This document shows positions 1 to 10,134 of a DNA stretch of 64,000 nucleotides, piece after piece. The notes under the pieces are model-generated. The model was not told the DNA's origin, did no database searches, and saw nothing but the letters and a program-made list of their open reading frames with translations. The translations under genes were made by a program, and so were the position numbers. Source of the stretch: Oceanobacillus senegalensis (GTDB taxonomy: Bacteria; Bacillota; Bacilli; Bacillales; Amphibacillaceae); contig NZ_LT839648.1 of NCBI RefSeq assembly GCF_900176885.1, forward strand, positions 2,298,765 to 2,362,764. The letters run 5' to 3'. Each line of letters starts with the position of its first letter. Positions within the stretch are counted from its first letter, which is position 1.

Positions 1-40
1 TAATTCTTTAACTAGTTTGCTTTCTTAAGGAAAATAAAAA

Positions 41-95
41 AACCGACAATTTTATAATTAATGGTTTTTCCCATTAACTAAGAAAATTGTCGGTT
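41..95. terminator. Bidirectional intrinsic terminator
   Basis: A 13-bp perfect inverted repeat (aaccgacaatttt pairing with aaaattgtcggtt) has an inner partial stem and is flanked by A-rich and T-rich tracts, so it could work in either direction. It probably ends a gene left of the window. The rest of 1-402 is AT-rich and shows no gene. Confidence 0.75.
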
Positions 96-402
96 TACTT
101 TTAACTAATAAAATATTTTTTAAAAGTCTACCATTATAAACTATATTAGCACGATGTAAATACAACTAGTTCAAATAGAATTACTTTTTCATAAACTCAA
201 GATGAATTGAATTGATGCTAAAGAATACTATGACTAAAATTTATACCTATAAGAATAACTAATATTTAATAAAATGTCAAGCCACTAAAACGGAAAAATT
301 TGAAACATTCCGTTATACAACAATTTAATATATTACTTCACTTACTTACTAACCTTTATCAATTAACATACCATACGTTCTAAGTCAAATGAAGATGTCT
401 TA

Positions 403-431
403 TCATATTTTTGCTTATTCTTCGCATACTA
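403..431 (+). promoter_or_regulatory. Sigma-G-type promoter of the ger operon
   Basis: CATACTA at 425-431 matches the sigma-F/sigma-G -10 consensus. A -35-like tcata lies at 403-407, 17 bp upstream. A start site near 438-440 would sit just ahead of the GGAGG at 454-458 and the ATG at 467. Forespore (sigma-G) expression is what is known for gerA-family operons. The assignment is by motif only. Confidence 0.65.
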
Positions 432-466
432 AACCAATAACGCTTGACTATGCGGAGGATCTCATT

Positions 467-1969
467 ATGAAAAGAAGTCAATTTAATAAAAATCGAAATA
501 TCTTCCCATTAAAAATAGAGGAATTTGAGAAAATATTAAAATCGGAATTTCCGAGTAATCCCGATCTTAGCATCTCCATATATGAAAAACAAAATAAAAA
601 GGTGATTGTGTTTTATATTGCTTACCAAGTCGAAGGGGATAAAGTAGAGGAATTTTTATTAGAGCCATTACTAGATGAAAAGTTGGAATGGACAAATCAA
701 AGTATTTTAAATAATATCCCTTTAGGTAGTGGTAAAACTGTTGAAAAGCTAAATGATATTCTGAAAAAACTTTTAATTGGCGGCGTATTTATCTATATTG
801 AAGGAGAAAATACGGTCGTTGAGTACTTAATATCCAAAAAGGAAAAGCGTGCCTTACAACAATCCGAAACAGAATCGGTAGTACTAGGTCCAAAAATTGG
901 TTTTACCGAATCCATGGTGACCAATCTAAATATTATTCGCTGGACCATTAGGTCAAAAGATCTTGTATTAGAGAAATACATGATTGGAGAGAGGGAGCCT
1001 CGTGAAGTCCGTCTTATTTACTTAAAATCCGTTGCCAATAAGACCGATATTAACACGTTTAGACAAAGGTTAGAGGAATTAGAAATTGATGTGGTAGATG
1101 ATAGTTCTGTTTTATTACAGTATTTAGAGGATTCGTCCCTGACTATATTTCCACAGTTTTTGACAACCGAATTACCGGATCGGTTCAGCTATGATATTAA
1201 CAGAGGAAGAATCGGGGTATTAGTGGAAAACAGTCCAACCGCACTCATTGCTCCGACTACTTTTTTTAGTTTTTTTGAATCTACGGAAGACCTGTACATG
1301 CGGTGGAATGTTGGTAGTTTTTTGAGACTTTTACGGTTTATCTCCTTTTTTCTCTCAACGGTTTTCACTCCACTTTATGTGGCTGCCGTTACATTTCATT
1401 ATGAAATCATTCCAACTCCATTATTAATTAATCTAGGAGAGTCAAGGGCTGCTGTGCCATTTCCTCCTATACTCGAAGCTTTGTTCCTAGAGCTTATGAT
1501 TGAATTATTACGAGAGTCTGGTGCAAGGTTACCAACTAAAATTGGTCAAACGATTGGTATTGTTGGTGGTGTTGTCGTTGGAACTGCTGCCGTGCAAGCA
1601 GGGATTACAAGTAATGTGCTAATTATATTTGTCGCCTTAAGTGCCTTAGCATCTTTTACTGCACCGAATTATTTAATGGGTACTACGGCAAGAGTCATCC
1701 GATTTCCTTTGATTATACTAGGAGGACTACTTGGTCTAGTCGGGCTCATATATGGAGTAAGTTTTCTCATTATCCATTTATTAAGGCTAACATCTCTTGG
1801 TAGACCCTATCTTTCCCCACTGTATCCAATTGTGTGGGAAGATTTTAATAAAGTTTTTTTCCGATTACCAGCCAGCTATCAAAACAAGCGCTTTAAGTCT
1901 TACCGTCCTAAAGATTTAATCCGTTACAGAAAAGAGAAGTCTACCAAGAAAAAAGATATTGATGAGTAG
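467..1969 (+). CDS. GerA-family spore germination receptor, A subunit (GerKA-like)
   Basis: This is the A subunit of a Ger-type nutrient germinant receptor, which acts in the inner membrane of the spore with B and C subunits. The 500-residue product has a hydrophilic N-terminal half of about 240 residues, a conserved block around SRAAVPFPPILEALFLELM, several membrane segments (roughly residues 280-460) and a basic C-terminal tail. This is the usual GerAA/GerKA architecture and length. The frame stays open upstream to 389, but the ATG at 467 is preferred because GGAGG lies 8 nt upstream and the likely sigma-G promoter ends at 431. The B and C subunits follow at once, giving a standard A-B-C operon. 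The germinant cannot be told from sequence, so the gerK label is by resemblance only. Confidence 0.9.
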   Translation: MKRSQFNKNRNIFPLKIEEFEKILKSEFPSNPDLSISIYEKQNKKVIVFYIAYQVEGDKVEEFLLEPLLDEKLEWTNQSILNNIPLGSGKTVEKLNDILKKLLIGGVFIYIEGENTVVEYLISKKEKRALQQSETESVVLGPKIGFTESMVTNLNIIRWTIRSKDLVLEKYMIGEREPREVRLIYLKSVANKTDINTFRQRLEELEIDVVDDSSVLLQYLEDSSLTIFPQFLTTELPDRFSYDINRGRIGVLVENSPTALIAPTTFFSFFESTEDLYMRWNVGSFLRLLRFISFFLSTVFTPLYVAAVTFHYEIIPTPLLINLGESRAAVPFPPILEALFLELMIELLRESGARLPTKIGQTIGIVGGVVVGTAAVQAGITSNVLIIFVALSALASFTAPNYLMGTTARVIRFPLIILGGLLGLVGLIYGVSFLIIHLLRLTSLGRPYLSPLYPIVWEDFNKVFFRLPASYQNKRFKSYRPKDLIRYRKEKSTKKKDIDE

Positions 1970-1977
1970 GTGGATGT

Positions 1978-3096
1978 ATGGATATTAATGTGAAAATGAA
2001 GAAAAACCTACAAATACGTGCTTTTTATTTGTTTTTTGTTTTAAGTTCCATTCAACTAGGGGTAGGGATTATGGGATTTCCAAGAATCGTTTATCAAGAA
2101 GCCCTGCAAGATTCTTGGATTTCCATCCTCATTGCCTTCCTTTATATTGTTGCTGTTATTATCGTTATGCTAGCGATACTTAAACAATATAAAAATGCTG
2201 ATATTTATGGTATTCAAGTGGATATTTTTGGAAAATGGTTAGGTAAGATTCTGGGTTCTGTTTATATCCTTTATTTTGGTTTAACCTTATTCTCTGTTCT
2301 CATCACGTATATGGAAGTTATAAGGGTCTTTATCTTTCCTACTATTAGTAATTTTTCGTTGGGGGTCCTACTCTTATCATTACTTATTTATAGTGTTAAA
2401 GGAGGAATTCGCGTCATTGTCGGAGTTTGTGTCCTTTTCTTTTTTACCTCTCATTGGATTTTTTTCTTACTAATTCAACCTGCTTTGTATATAGATATTA
2501 CTCATTTTCAACCAATGTTTGTATCTTCGTTTACCGAAATATTGAAAGGGGCTCAACTAAGCGCTTATACCTTTATGGGATTTGAAATCCTCCTAGTCAT
2601 TTATCCATTTATTTCAAACAAGCAAAAATTAAAACTTCCAAGCTTTCTGGCTGTTGGGTGGACAACCTTCCTCGTTTTTTTAGTTACTATGTTAGTTATC
2701 GGATATTATAGTTATTACCAAATCTTAAGAAGAGAATGGGCTGTACTAGGTTTATTTAAAACGCAAAATTTGACATTTATCGAGCGATTTGATTATATCG
2801 TTGTTGCCGAATGGATGATGGTTGTGATCCCAAATATGATTCTACTCATGTGGGCTATGACCTATGGAATGAAACGACTTTATAATGTTCAACAAAAAAC
2901 AACCTTATATATTGGTTCAGGTATTCTACTATTCGGATCTATTTTCGCTGATGAACATTTTCGTGTTCAAAAAATAATTGACCTATCCGCTCAATTTGGA
3001 TTATGGATCGTCTATGTCTATCCATTTCTACTATTACCTATTGTATTGTTTAAAAAAAGATGGCACAGAAAAAAAGGGAGTAACAAACATGCGTAG
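1978..3096 (+). CDS. GerA-family spore germination permease, B subunit (GerKB-like)
   Basis: This integral membrane B subunit of the germinant receptor belongs to the spore-germination branch of the amino acid/polyamine/organocation transporter superfamily. B subunits are thought to carry the germinant-binding site. The 372-residue protein has about ten hydrophobic segments. The N-terminal stretch with QLGVGIMGFPRIVYQEALQD resembles the conserved first helix of GerAB/GerKB, and the C-terminus ends in a short basic tail. It starts 8 nt after the A subunit stop, with GGTGG just upstream. The C-subunit ATG lies inside its last codons, an 8-nt overlap that suggests translational coupling. Confidence 0.88.
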   Translation: MDINVKMKKNLQIRAFYLFFVLSSIQLGVGIMGFPRIVYQEALQDSWISILIAFLYIVAVIIVMLAILKQYKNADIYGIQVDIFGKWLGKILGSVYILYFGLTLFSVLITYMEVIRVFIFPTISNFSLGVLLLSLLIYSVKGGIRVIVGVCVLFFFTSHWIFFLLIQPALYIDITHFQPMFVSSFTEILKGAQLSAYTFMGFEILLVIYPFISNKQKLKLPSFLAVGWTTFLVFLVTMLVIGYYSYYQILRREWAVLGLFKTQNLTFIERFDYIVVAEWMMVVIPNMILLMWAMTYGMKRLYNVQQKTTLYIGSGILLFGSIFADEHFRVQKIIDLSAQFGLWIVYVYPFLLLPIVLFKKRWHRKKGSNKHA

Positions 3097-4243
3097 TAAA
3101 TACATTGGGATTTTATTTGTCCTTTCTTATTTATTAACAGGGTGTATACCAGAACAAACGATAGAAGAATTGGCAGTTATCAGTGGACGTGGAATAGACT
3201 TTACCGAAGATAACCGATTGGAGAAAACATTAAATGTAATCCGTTTTGATCCGCAATCTGATGATTTATATACAACGCTCACAGGAATTGGCGATACACT
3301 AAAGGGGGCCCGTGAAGAGGCATCATACAGAACAGCCTATGAACTTGTTGAGGGTCAGTTAAATATAGAGATATTTGGTAAGGAAGTGGCACAGCAAGGG
3401 ATTGCCCCTTATTTAAGTTCATCCGTACGTGATGCTCTAGCATCCGATACCATGAAACTTTTGGTTAGTGAAACAACAGCGAAAGAAATATTTCATAGTG
3501 ATTCTTCAAAATCAAAAACAATCGGGAACTACCTTGATACACTTATTAATAAGGAAGTGGAAGAAGGAAAAATGGTTCCCATTGTTGTACATGATTTTAC
3601 AAGAAGGACGGAAACAATCGGTCAAGATGGGATATTACCAATTGTTGGTTTAAGAGAAAATGAACCTAGGATAGTAGGTATTGCTTTATTTCAAGGATAC
3701 CGCTATGTTGCCGATATCACCTTACATCAAGGTACATTAATAAACCTTTTCCGAAACAAATTAGCTAACACCCCGATGCAAATTACATTACCTCGTGAGC
3801 CATTTAAGAAATATATTGTAGAATATGGAGGAAGAGATAAAGGAAACAGTAAAAACGATAATAATGATGAAATATCCTTCCATTTAAGGGTAGTAAAGGG
3901 AAATAGCAAAACCAAAGTAAAAGATGTTAAAAACCTAACATATCATACTGACATCCATTTGAAAGTAGACCTAATGGAGGCAACCGAAACGGTGAGTATT
4001 AAAAATTCGCATGTTGCAGATATCTTTGAAAGGGAAATGGAGAAGGAAGTAAAAGCTGAATATGAAGAACTTTTAAAACAAACACAAGATGCGAAATCCG
4101 ACCCATTTGGTTATGGTAAACTATATCGCGCAAATACAAAAGATGGGAAATTGACCGAAAAAGAATGGCGGGAAAAATTTCCTAATATTCATGTTAACTT
4201 TCATGTTCATGTTGAATTGATGAATTATGGAACAATTAAATAA
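3089..4243 (+). CDS. GerA-family germination lipoprotein, C subunit (GerKC-like)
   Basis: This is the lipoprotein C subunit of the germinant receptor. The product (384 residues) begins with a lipoprotein signal peptide: a short basic N-terminus, a hydrophobic core, and the lipobox LLTGC with the lipidated Cys at residue 19. The rest is hydrophilic and has the layout of GerAC/GerKC proteins. The frame is open further upstream to 2978, but only the ATG at 3089 gives a signal peptide, and it follows GGGAG at a proper distance. It overlaps the end of the B subunit gene by 8 nt. A terminator hairpin follows, closing the three-gene operon. Confidence 0.88.
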   Translation: MRSKYIGILFVLSYLLTGCIPEQTIEELAVISGRGIDFTEDNRLEKTLNVIRFDPQSDDLYTTLTGIGDTLKGAREEASYRTAYELVEGQLNIEIFGKEVAQQGIAPYLSSSVRDALASDTMKLLVSETTAKEIFHSDSSKSKTIGNYLDTLINKEVEEGKMVPIVVHDFTRRTETIGQDGILPIVGLRENEPRIVGIALFQGYRYVADITLHQGTLINLFRNKLANTPMQITLPREPFKKYIVEYGGRDKGNSKNDNNDEISFHLRVVKGNSKTKVKDVKNLTYHTDIHLKVDLMEATETVSIKNSHVADIFEREMEKEVKAEYEELLKQTQDAKSDPFGYGKLYRANTKDGKLTEKEWREKFPNIHVNFHVHVELMNYGTIK

Positions 4244-4270
4244 TATGTGGGGATACTTGAAGAGAATGAT

Positions 4271-4303
4271 CAAGCACAAGAGAATTGGATTCCCTTGTGC
4301 TTG
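4271..4303. terminator. Terminator between ger operon and murG
   Basis: Perfect 10-bp stem (caagcacaag / cttgtgcttg) followed on the plus strand by cattttata. It separates two convergent genes and could serve both. Confidence 0.75.
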
Positions 4304-4321
4304 CATTTTATAAAAGATATT

Positions 4322-5392
4322 TTACAGGCTAACTTCTTTTAAGATTTCAATGACTCTGTCACGTGATTTTTCACTATGATATTCTTTCATTTTATCTAAC
4401 ATGACTGGTGCATATTCCTTCAGGCGATTTAATTCCCGAACTAATTGCTCATTTGTTAAATTCTCTTCTTCCAATACACGTGCATAGTTTTTACTTGCAA
4501 AGGACTCTGCATTAATAATTTGGTCTCCCCTACTCGCTTCCCTAGATAAAGGAATTAATAGCATAGGGATTCGTAATGCTAAAAATTCAAAAATAGCATT
4601 AGAACCTGCGCGTGATAATACATAATCCGTTGCAGCAAAAATATCCTTTAATTCATCGTGGATATACTCAAATTGAACATACCCTTTTTTTTGGTAGGTG
4701 TCATCTAATTTACCTTTCCCACAAATATGAATGATTTGAAAGTTATTTAAAAGCTCTGATAGACTTTCTCTTACCGTGTCATTAATTTTTTGCGAGCCAC
4801 CACTACCACCCATAATCAGTAACACAGGCTTTCCTTTGGATAACCCTGCATATGCTAAGCCTTTCTCTCTATCCCCTTGAAACAATTCCTCACGAATCAC
4901 TGCTCCCACATATTCTGATTTTTCTTCTGGCAGATATTTCATGGTTTCAGGAAAGGTTGCAATGACCTTCCTTGCAAATGGAATAGATAATTTATTGGCA
5001 AGACCTGGCGTATAATCTGATTCGTGAATAACCGCGGGCACTCTTCTTAGTTTTGCCGCTGCTACTACAGGAACAGATACAAATCCGCCCTTCGAAAAGA
5101 TGACAGAGGGCTTCCGTTTTCCAATAATGTTATAAGCCTGCATTGTTCCTTTCAACACTTTAAATGGATCCTTCATATTTTCTTTCGATAGGTACCTACG
5201 CAATTTACCAGTAGAAATAGGATGATATGTAACACCATACATTTGTCCGATTAAATCACGTTCAATCCCATTATATGATCCGATATAGTCAATCTCCCAA
5301 CCTTTTTCTCGATAATAAGGAATAAGGGCGAGATTGACAATAACATGTCCTGCCGTTCCACCACCGGTAAATAAGATTCTTTTTCTATTCAT
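4322..5392 (-). CDS. murG: UDP-GlcNAc:lipid I GlcNAc transferase (MurG)
   Basis: MurG adds GlcNAc to lipid I at the inner face of the membrane to make lipid II for peptidoglycan. The sequence (356 aa, normal family length) has the glycine-rich loop GGGTAGHV at residues 10-17, [11 protein letters not shown] near residue 100, the second-domain loop MGGSGGSQ near 195, and [20 protein letters not shown] in the nucleotide-sugar site. The opening residues with [11 protein letters not shown] and [11 protein letters not shown] resemble the Staphylococcus-type MurG more than the Bacillus subtilis dcw-cluster MurG (recalled similarity, not computed). It stands alone here, outside a division/cell wall cluster, so a second murG may exist elsewhere in the genome. 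Confidence 0.9.
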   Translation of the reverse strand: MNRKRILFTGGGTAGHVIVNLALIPYYREKGWEIDYIGSYNGIERDLIGQMYGVTYHPISTGKLRRYLSKENMKDPFKVLKGTMQAYNIIGKRKPSVIFSKGGFVSVPVVAAAKLRRVPAVIHESDYTPGLANKLSIPFARKVIATFPETMKYLPEEKSEYVGAVIREELFQGDREKGLAYAGLSKGKPVLLIMGGSGGSQKINDTVRESLSELLNNFQIIHICGKGKLDDTYQKKGYVQFEYIHDELKDIFAATDYVLSRAGSNAIFEFLALRIPMLLIPLSREASRGDQIINAESFASKNYARVLEEENLTNEQLVRELNRLKEYAPVMLDKMKEYHSEKSRDRVIEILKEVSL

Positions 5393-5495
5393 TTATGTAC
5401 GTCCTTCCTTCCCCAATTAGGTAATTAACGTTATAATATGCTTTATGCTCCCATTATTTTGGTTTTGCAGAATACACTAAAAGGAAGCGGTTTTT

Positions 5496-6860
5496 ATGTA
5501 TGAAACTACAACATTGCGTGAAAAACTGAAATTATTTGCTGTTATCTTGGTACCCATTCTTATAACACAAATCGGTATCTATTTAATGAATTTTTTTGAT
5601 ACCGTCATGTCTGGAAGAGCTAGTGCCGCAGATTTAGCTGGCGTTGCCATTGGATCAAGTCTTTGGGTACCCGTACTTACAGCAATAAATGGTATCCTTT
5701 TAGCAATTACTCCTATTATAGCCCATATTACAGGTGCCAAGGCAAATCATCTGGTTCCAAAAAAAATTCAGCAAAGCATCTATTTATCTATAGCACTTGG
5801 AATTATCGTCATGATTCTCGGTGGAATAGTGTTAGATCCTATTTTGCGATTAATGGATTTGGAATCAGAAGTTCAACATATTGCTAAATACTATCTTATT
5901 ACCTTAGGGATAGGAATTATTCCATTGTTTATCTATAGTTCCCTTCGAAATTTTATAGATGCACTTGGGCAAACACGTATCTCAATGATGACTATTCTCA
6001 TTTCATTACCAATTAATCTCTTTTTCAATTATATTTTTATCTTCGGAAAGCTTGGGATTCCGGCACTTGGAGGAATTGGTGCAGGTATTGCAACAGCGCT
6101 TACCTATTGGGTGGTTTGTTTAATTAGTCTATCCATCGTTCATAAACTGCAACCATTCCGTGAATATAAGATTTTCTCAAACTGGACAAAGCCACAATTT
6201 AAAAGCTGGTTGGAACAGTTAAAAATTGGGGCACCCATCGGTTTTGCGATGTTTTTTGAAACGAGTATATTTTCTGCTGTAACGATTTTAATGAGTGTAT
6301 ACACAACGTATACAATTGCAGCACATCAGGCTGCCATGAATTTTGCATCCTTACTGTACATGATTCCATTAAGTGTTGGTATGGCACTAACCATACCGAT
6401 TGGCTTTGAAATTGGTGCCAATCGGTACAAAGAAGCTAGAACATATGCATATATAGGAATCAGTGGATCAATTTTTATCGCAATCTTAAATGGGTCGGTA
6501 CTATATTTCTTAAGGGAACCTGTTGCTACTTTATATAATACAAACCCTGTAGTCATTGAATTAACAACACAGTTTATCATTTTTGCGATTTTTTACCAAC
6601 TAGCAGATGCCTTTGGCGCACCAATTCAAGGTGCACTAAGAGGATATAAGGATGTAAACATCACACTTATCATTGCCCTTGTTTCCTACTGGCTTATCGG
6701 TCTCCCGTCAGGATGGTTGTTAGCAAATTATACATCACTTGAAGCGTTTGGCTACTGGGTTGGAATTACAGTTGGCTTAAGTACAGGAGCCATCGCCCTT
6801 TTATGGAGACTATTTGTATTACAAAATAGGTATAAGAAAAAAGAAACAGCTACACAATAA
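5496..6860 (+). CDS. MATE family efflux transporter (NorM/YojI-like)
   Basis: This is a multidrug and toxin extrusion exporter in the cytoplasmic membrane, a cation-antiport family. The 454 residues form about 12 hydrophobic helices in two homologous halves. The first helix region contains MNFFDTVMSGRASAADLAGV, a hallmark of the NorM-type branch and very similar to B. subtilis YojI/NorM as recalled. The second half repeats the pattern (HQAAMNFASLLYMIPLSVGM). The ATG is preceded by AAGGAAG. It is divergent from murG and transcribed alone, with a terminator 4 nt after its stop. The substrate cannot be predicted. Confidence 0.87.
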   Translation: MYETTTLREKLKLFAVILVPILITQIGIYLMNFFDTVMSGRASAADLAGVAIGSSLWVPVLTAINGILLAITPIIAHITGAKANHLVPKKIQQSIYLSIALGIIVMILGGIVLDPILRLMDLESEVQHIAKYYLITLGIGIIPLFIYSSLRNFIDALGQTRISMMTILISLPINLFFNYIFIFGKLGIPALGGIGAGIATALTYWVVCLISLSIVHKLQPFREYKIFSNWTKPQFKSWLEQLKIGAPIGFAMFFETSIFSAVTILMSVYTTYTIAAHQAAMNFASLLYMIPLSVGMALTIPIGFEIGANRYKEARTYAYIGISGSIFIAILNGSVLYFLREPVATLYNTNPVVIELTTQFIIFAIFYQLADAFGAPIQGALRGYKDVNITLIIALVSYWLIGLPSGWLLANYTSLEAFGYWVGITVGLSTGAIALLWRLFVLQNRYKKKETATQ

Positions 6861-6863
6861 CGA

Positions 6864-6892
6864 AACTCATCAGATGGATATGCTGATGAGTT
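6864..6892 (+). terminator. Terminator of the MATE gene
   Basis: Perfect 10-bp stem (aactcatcag / ctgatgagtt) with a 9-nt loop and a following TTTTTC tract. Confidence 0.85.
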
Positions 6893-6973
6893 TTTCTTAT
6901 CTTCATGAATGGATGTATGCTAAAAACAACAACGTTAGAATGTTTCAATAGCTCCAAATATTATCAATATGAT

Positions 6974-8164
6974 CTAGCTAATAAATAATCCGGCAAACGT
7001 TGCAGAAAGAATAGATGTTAGGATAGCATTAAATAATAATTTCATTCCAAATCCGGAAACAATAGATGCCTTTTCACTATCAATCCCCTTTACGGATCCC
7101 GCAATGATACCAATGGAAGAGAAGTTTGCAAAACTTGTTAAAAAGACCGTTACAACAGCAATCGTTTTTTCAGACATATACTCTAGCATAGGCTGAAATT
7201 CAAGCATAGCTACAAATTCATTGGTTACAATTTTTGTACCCATAATTGCACCCGCATCTACCACTTCGTTCATTGGAATCCCCATAAGAATCCCAAAAGG
7301 TGCAAAAATATAACCTAAAATTTCTTGTAAGGTTAAATCAGCAAATACTAATTGTACCAGCCAGTTAACCAATTCTAATGATGCAATAAATGTGATTAAC
7401 ATGGCAGCTACAATGAGTGCAATTTTTCCGCCTTCTAAAGCACCATTCCCCATCGCTTCAAAAACACTTTTATCATCTGATACATTTTTAATATCAACCT
7501 TATCCTTTTCTCTTGGAACTTTAACTGGTGCCATAATAGAAGATACAATTAGTGCGCTAAACATATTCAACGGCAATGCAACTAAAATATATTCCGCCGG
7601 TAACATTAAGATATAGGATCCAACAATGGAAGCGGAAACCGAGCTCATTGCTGAGGCACAAACGATAAATAATCGATTGGCATCTATATAGTGAAATTGC
7701 GATCGTATAGCAATAAGAGCCTCTGATTGACCAAAAAAGATACTATTTACTGCGTTAAATGATTCTATTCTTGGGACACCAGTAATTTTAGAAAGGAATC
7801 CACCAATATATTTAATGGTTAATGGTAAAATTCGTAAATAAGTAAGTACTTGGAGTAGTGTTGCAAAGAAAATGATTAACAGTAGTACATTAAAGAAGAA
7901 TACACCACCTTCTTGTAATGTAAATCCTCCTAACACAAAATTTATACCCACCGTACCGAATTCGATTAGCTTATTAAACATCGCAGAAATCCAATTAATA
8001 ATCGCTGCACCAATACCCGTATTTAACATAAACCAAGTTGTCAAAATTTGAAGCAGTAACATAACGCCAAGGCCTTTATAATTTATTTGCTTTTTATCAT
8101 TTGAAAACAAGTATGCAAGCCCTAGTACTACGATGATTGCTATAATACCTAGAATAATATCCAC
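6974..8164 (-). CDS. NupC-type nucleoside transporter
   Basis: This is a concentrative nucleoside transporter (CNT family) that imports nucleosides with H+ or Na+. The 396-residue protein has three N-terminal helices, then the conserved core with FNAVNSIFFGQSEALIAIR and the second signature IMGTKIVTNEFVAMLEF. The helix-rich C-terminal part contains a conserved ANFSSIGII segment. The length matches bacterial NupC proteins. The start is GTG with a GGGAGG box about 8 nt upstream. It lies next to a purine base permease, which fits a salvage role, but a terminator separates the two. Pyrimidine or purine preference cannot be read from the sequence. Confidence 0.87.
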   Translation of the reverse strand: MDIILGIIAIIVVLGLAYLFSNDKKQINYKGLGVMLLLQILTTWFMLNTGIGAAIINWISAMFNKLIEFGTVGINFVLGGFTLQEGGVFFFNVLLLIIFFATLLQVLTYLRILPLTIKYIGGFLSKITGVPRIESFNAVNSIFFGQSEALIAIRSQFHYIDANRLFIVCASAMSSVSASIVGSYILMLPAEYILVALPLNMFSALIVSSIMAPVKVPREKDKVDIKNVSDDKSVFEAMGNGALEGGKIALIVAAMLITFIASLELVNWLVQLVFADLTLQEILGYIFAPFGILMGIPMNEVVDAGAIMGTKIVTNEFVAMLEFQPMLEYMSEKTIAVVTVFLTSFANFSSIGIIAGSVKGIDSEKASIVSGFGMKLLFNAILTSILSATFAGLFIS

Positions 8165-8308
8165 AAATAATCCTCCCTATTTTGATGTAAGTTAACATTT
8201 TAGTTATACCCCATAATCTTATGTATTAATATAAATCTTGAACAGAATTTGGTGGACAACCAAAAATAGAGAATCTTCTCTCCGGTTGTTTCTTCTTGAA
8301 TTAAAAAC

Positions 8309-8352
8309 TGCCTCAAGTAAACAAATACAAATGGTATCTATTTACTGAGGCA
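8309..8352 (-). terminator. Terminator of the purine permease gene
   Basis: The stem tgcctca-gtaaa / tttactgaggca has one bulged base, and the minus strand continues with GTTTTTAATT, so it acts on the gene at 8418-9707. Confidence 0.75.
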
Positions 8353-8417
8353 AAAGTATCACAGTATCATCCAAATGGATAATTTCATTCTCACGAGCGC
8401 ACATTAGTACCGTTCCT

Positions 8418-9707
8418 TTAATGCATTGGGAAAAATACCATTTGTATGAGGAAAATGAATCCAAACAAATAGATTATCCAATGGACGTCCTTCCCTTTTC
8501 CGCTTACTAATTTCAGTAATGGATAAGATATAAATCCAACAGCAATTCCTGTAGCAATACTTGATGTAAAAGGCATCATTAGGATAACCGCAAATGCTGG
8601 GAATGCTTCATCAAATTGTCTCCAATTTATTTTAGCTAATCCCTCCATCATAAAACTTCCAACAATAATTAGAATAGGAGCTGTGATTGCGGGAACTCCT
8701 GCAATCACTTCGATAATAGGAGTGAAGAAAATAGATACAATGAATAGTATTGCAACTACAACAGATGTCAAACCAGTTCTTCCACCCGCTGCAACTCCAG
8801 AACTTGACTCAATATATGCAGTAGAAGGGCTAGTGCCAAACATGGACCCAACTGTTGTTGCTGTTGCATCAGCTAACAACGCTTCTTTAGAACGTGGCAT
8901 TTTACCATTCTTTATAAACCCTGCTTGCTCAGCAACACCAATCATCGTACCTGTCGTATCAAAAAGGGTTACTAATAAAAAGGCAAAAATAACAGCATAA
9001 AGACCGTTAGAAAACACTCCAGCAAGATCCAAATCGAAAAAAACCGGGGTCGGAGGTGTTGATACTACACCATCAAAATGTAGTTGACCAGTAAAAAATG
9101 CAATAATTCCAGTTAGAACCATTCCAAAAAATAATGCTCCTTGAACCTTTAAAATATACAGTACTAAGGTAATAAATAAACCAACAATAGACAGTATAAT
9201 CATTGGGTCAGTTAAATCACCTAATCCGACTATATTAGCTTCATTGGGCACAACAATACCTGAATTTCTCAAACCGACAAATGCAATAAAAAGACCAATT
9301 CCCGAAGTAATCCCATATTTTAAGGTATCTGGAATGGCAAAGATTAATGTTTCCCTTAAATTCGTAAATGTTAATAATATAAATAAGAGACCTGCTAGAA
9401 AAACAGCACCAAAAACAACCTGATAAGATAATCCCTGAGTTGCTACAATACTTGCAAAATAAGCATTCAAGCCCATTCCTGGTGCAATTGCTATAGGATA
9501 ATTAGCTAAAAAGCCCATTAATAATGTACCAACAACGGATGCTATAACGGTAGCCATAAATACTTGTTCAAAAGGAACACCTGCACCAGACAAAATCGCA
9601 GGATTCACAACTAGAATATATGCCATGGTAAGGAATGTTGTAATACCTGCCGTAAGCTCCGTTCGGATATTTGTGTGTTGCTGTCTTAATTTAAATAATT
9701 TCTCCAT
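8418..9707 (-). CDS. Guanine/hypoxanthine-type permease (PbuO/PbuG family, NCS2/AzgA-like)
   Basis: This purine base permease of the AzgA-like branch imports guanine, hypoxanthine or adenine with protons. The product (429 aa) has 12-14 membrane segments with the family blocks YPIAIAPGMGLNAYFA near residue 70, LFDTTGTMIGVAEQAG in the middle, and GTSPSTAYIESSSGVAAGGRTG, the usual substrate-site region. The overall pattern is closest to B. subtilis PbuO as remembered. The ATG at 9707 is chosen over the in-frame GTG at 9716 because AAGGTG lies 7 nt upstream of it. No purine riboswitch is visible in the leader, unlike the xpt-pbuX operon in this window. Confidence 0.87.
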   Translation of the reverse strand: MEKLFKLRQQHTNIRTELTAGITTFLTMAYILVVNPAILSGAGVPFEQVFMATVIASVVGTLLMGFLANYPIAIAPGMGLNAYFASIVATQGLSYQVVFGAVFLAGLLFILLTFTNLRETLIFAIPDTLKYGITSGIGLFIAFVGLRNSGIVVPNEANIVGLGDLTDPMIILSIVGLFITLVLYILKVQGALFFGMVLTGIIAFFTGQLHFDGVVSTPPTPVFFDLDLAGVFSNGLYAVIFAFLLVTLFDTTGTMIGVAEQAGFIKNGKMPRSKEALLADATATTVGSMFGTSPSTAYIESSSGVAAGGRTGLTSVVVAILFIVSIFFTPIIEVIAGVPAITAPILIIVGSFMMEGLAKINWRQFDEAFPAFAVILMMPFTSSIATGIAVGFISYPLLKLVSGKGKDVHWIIYLFGFIFLIQMVFFPMH

Positions 9708-9978
9708 TACAAACACCTTACTTTCCGGATTTTTAACACAACGTTTACTATGATATTCGTTTTTTCACCTTTTTTCAATAATTTATTATTAAATTTTATA
9801 ACAAAATATAAGATTTCATGACAAAACTCAAGTTTTTTCGATTATCCGTTAGTAAAAGCTATTAAATTTACTATGTATTCTCCTTAAAAGGGCTGTTTTC
9901 TAAACAATTGTTGTTTATGCACAAGTAGTATAGAATGTGCAGTAACCTGTCACAGATGACTGGTGTACTAATACTGCT

Positions 9979-10090
9979 ACGGAAATACACTACGCTTTCC
10001 GTGGGTGCTGCTGAGCCTCCTCCGAGCTAACGCTCTCCAGAGACTCACCTAGGCTTTTCGTCCCACAGGAGTCTCCGTGTATTTCCTCCG
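9979..10090. repeat. Structured GC-rich intergenic repeat with inverted ends
   Basis: A GC-rich block in AT-rich DNA. Its ends form a perfect 10-bp inverted repeat (ggaaatacac at 9981-9990, gtgtatttcc at 10077-10086). The interior carries further partly complementary pieces such as ctttccgtggg / cccacaggag. Blocks of this style (a ctttcc...tcccacaggagtct pattern) are scattered between genes in Bacillaceae genomes. No protein-coding potential is apparent. Confidence 0.65.
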
Positions 10091-10134
10091 CTATTTCTGC
10101 GCATTATTCTTCTATTATTATTCTAACTATAATA

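Noticed and set aside
389-466. Upstream start for the germination A subunit
   Set aside because: It would begin before the sigma-G-like promoter and lacks a ribosome site; the ATG at 467 has both.
9717-9900. Purine riboswitch or PurR box ahead of the purine permease
   Set aside because: No aptamer blocks are present. A weak acgaatat-type box is single and two bases off consensus, so it is not supported.
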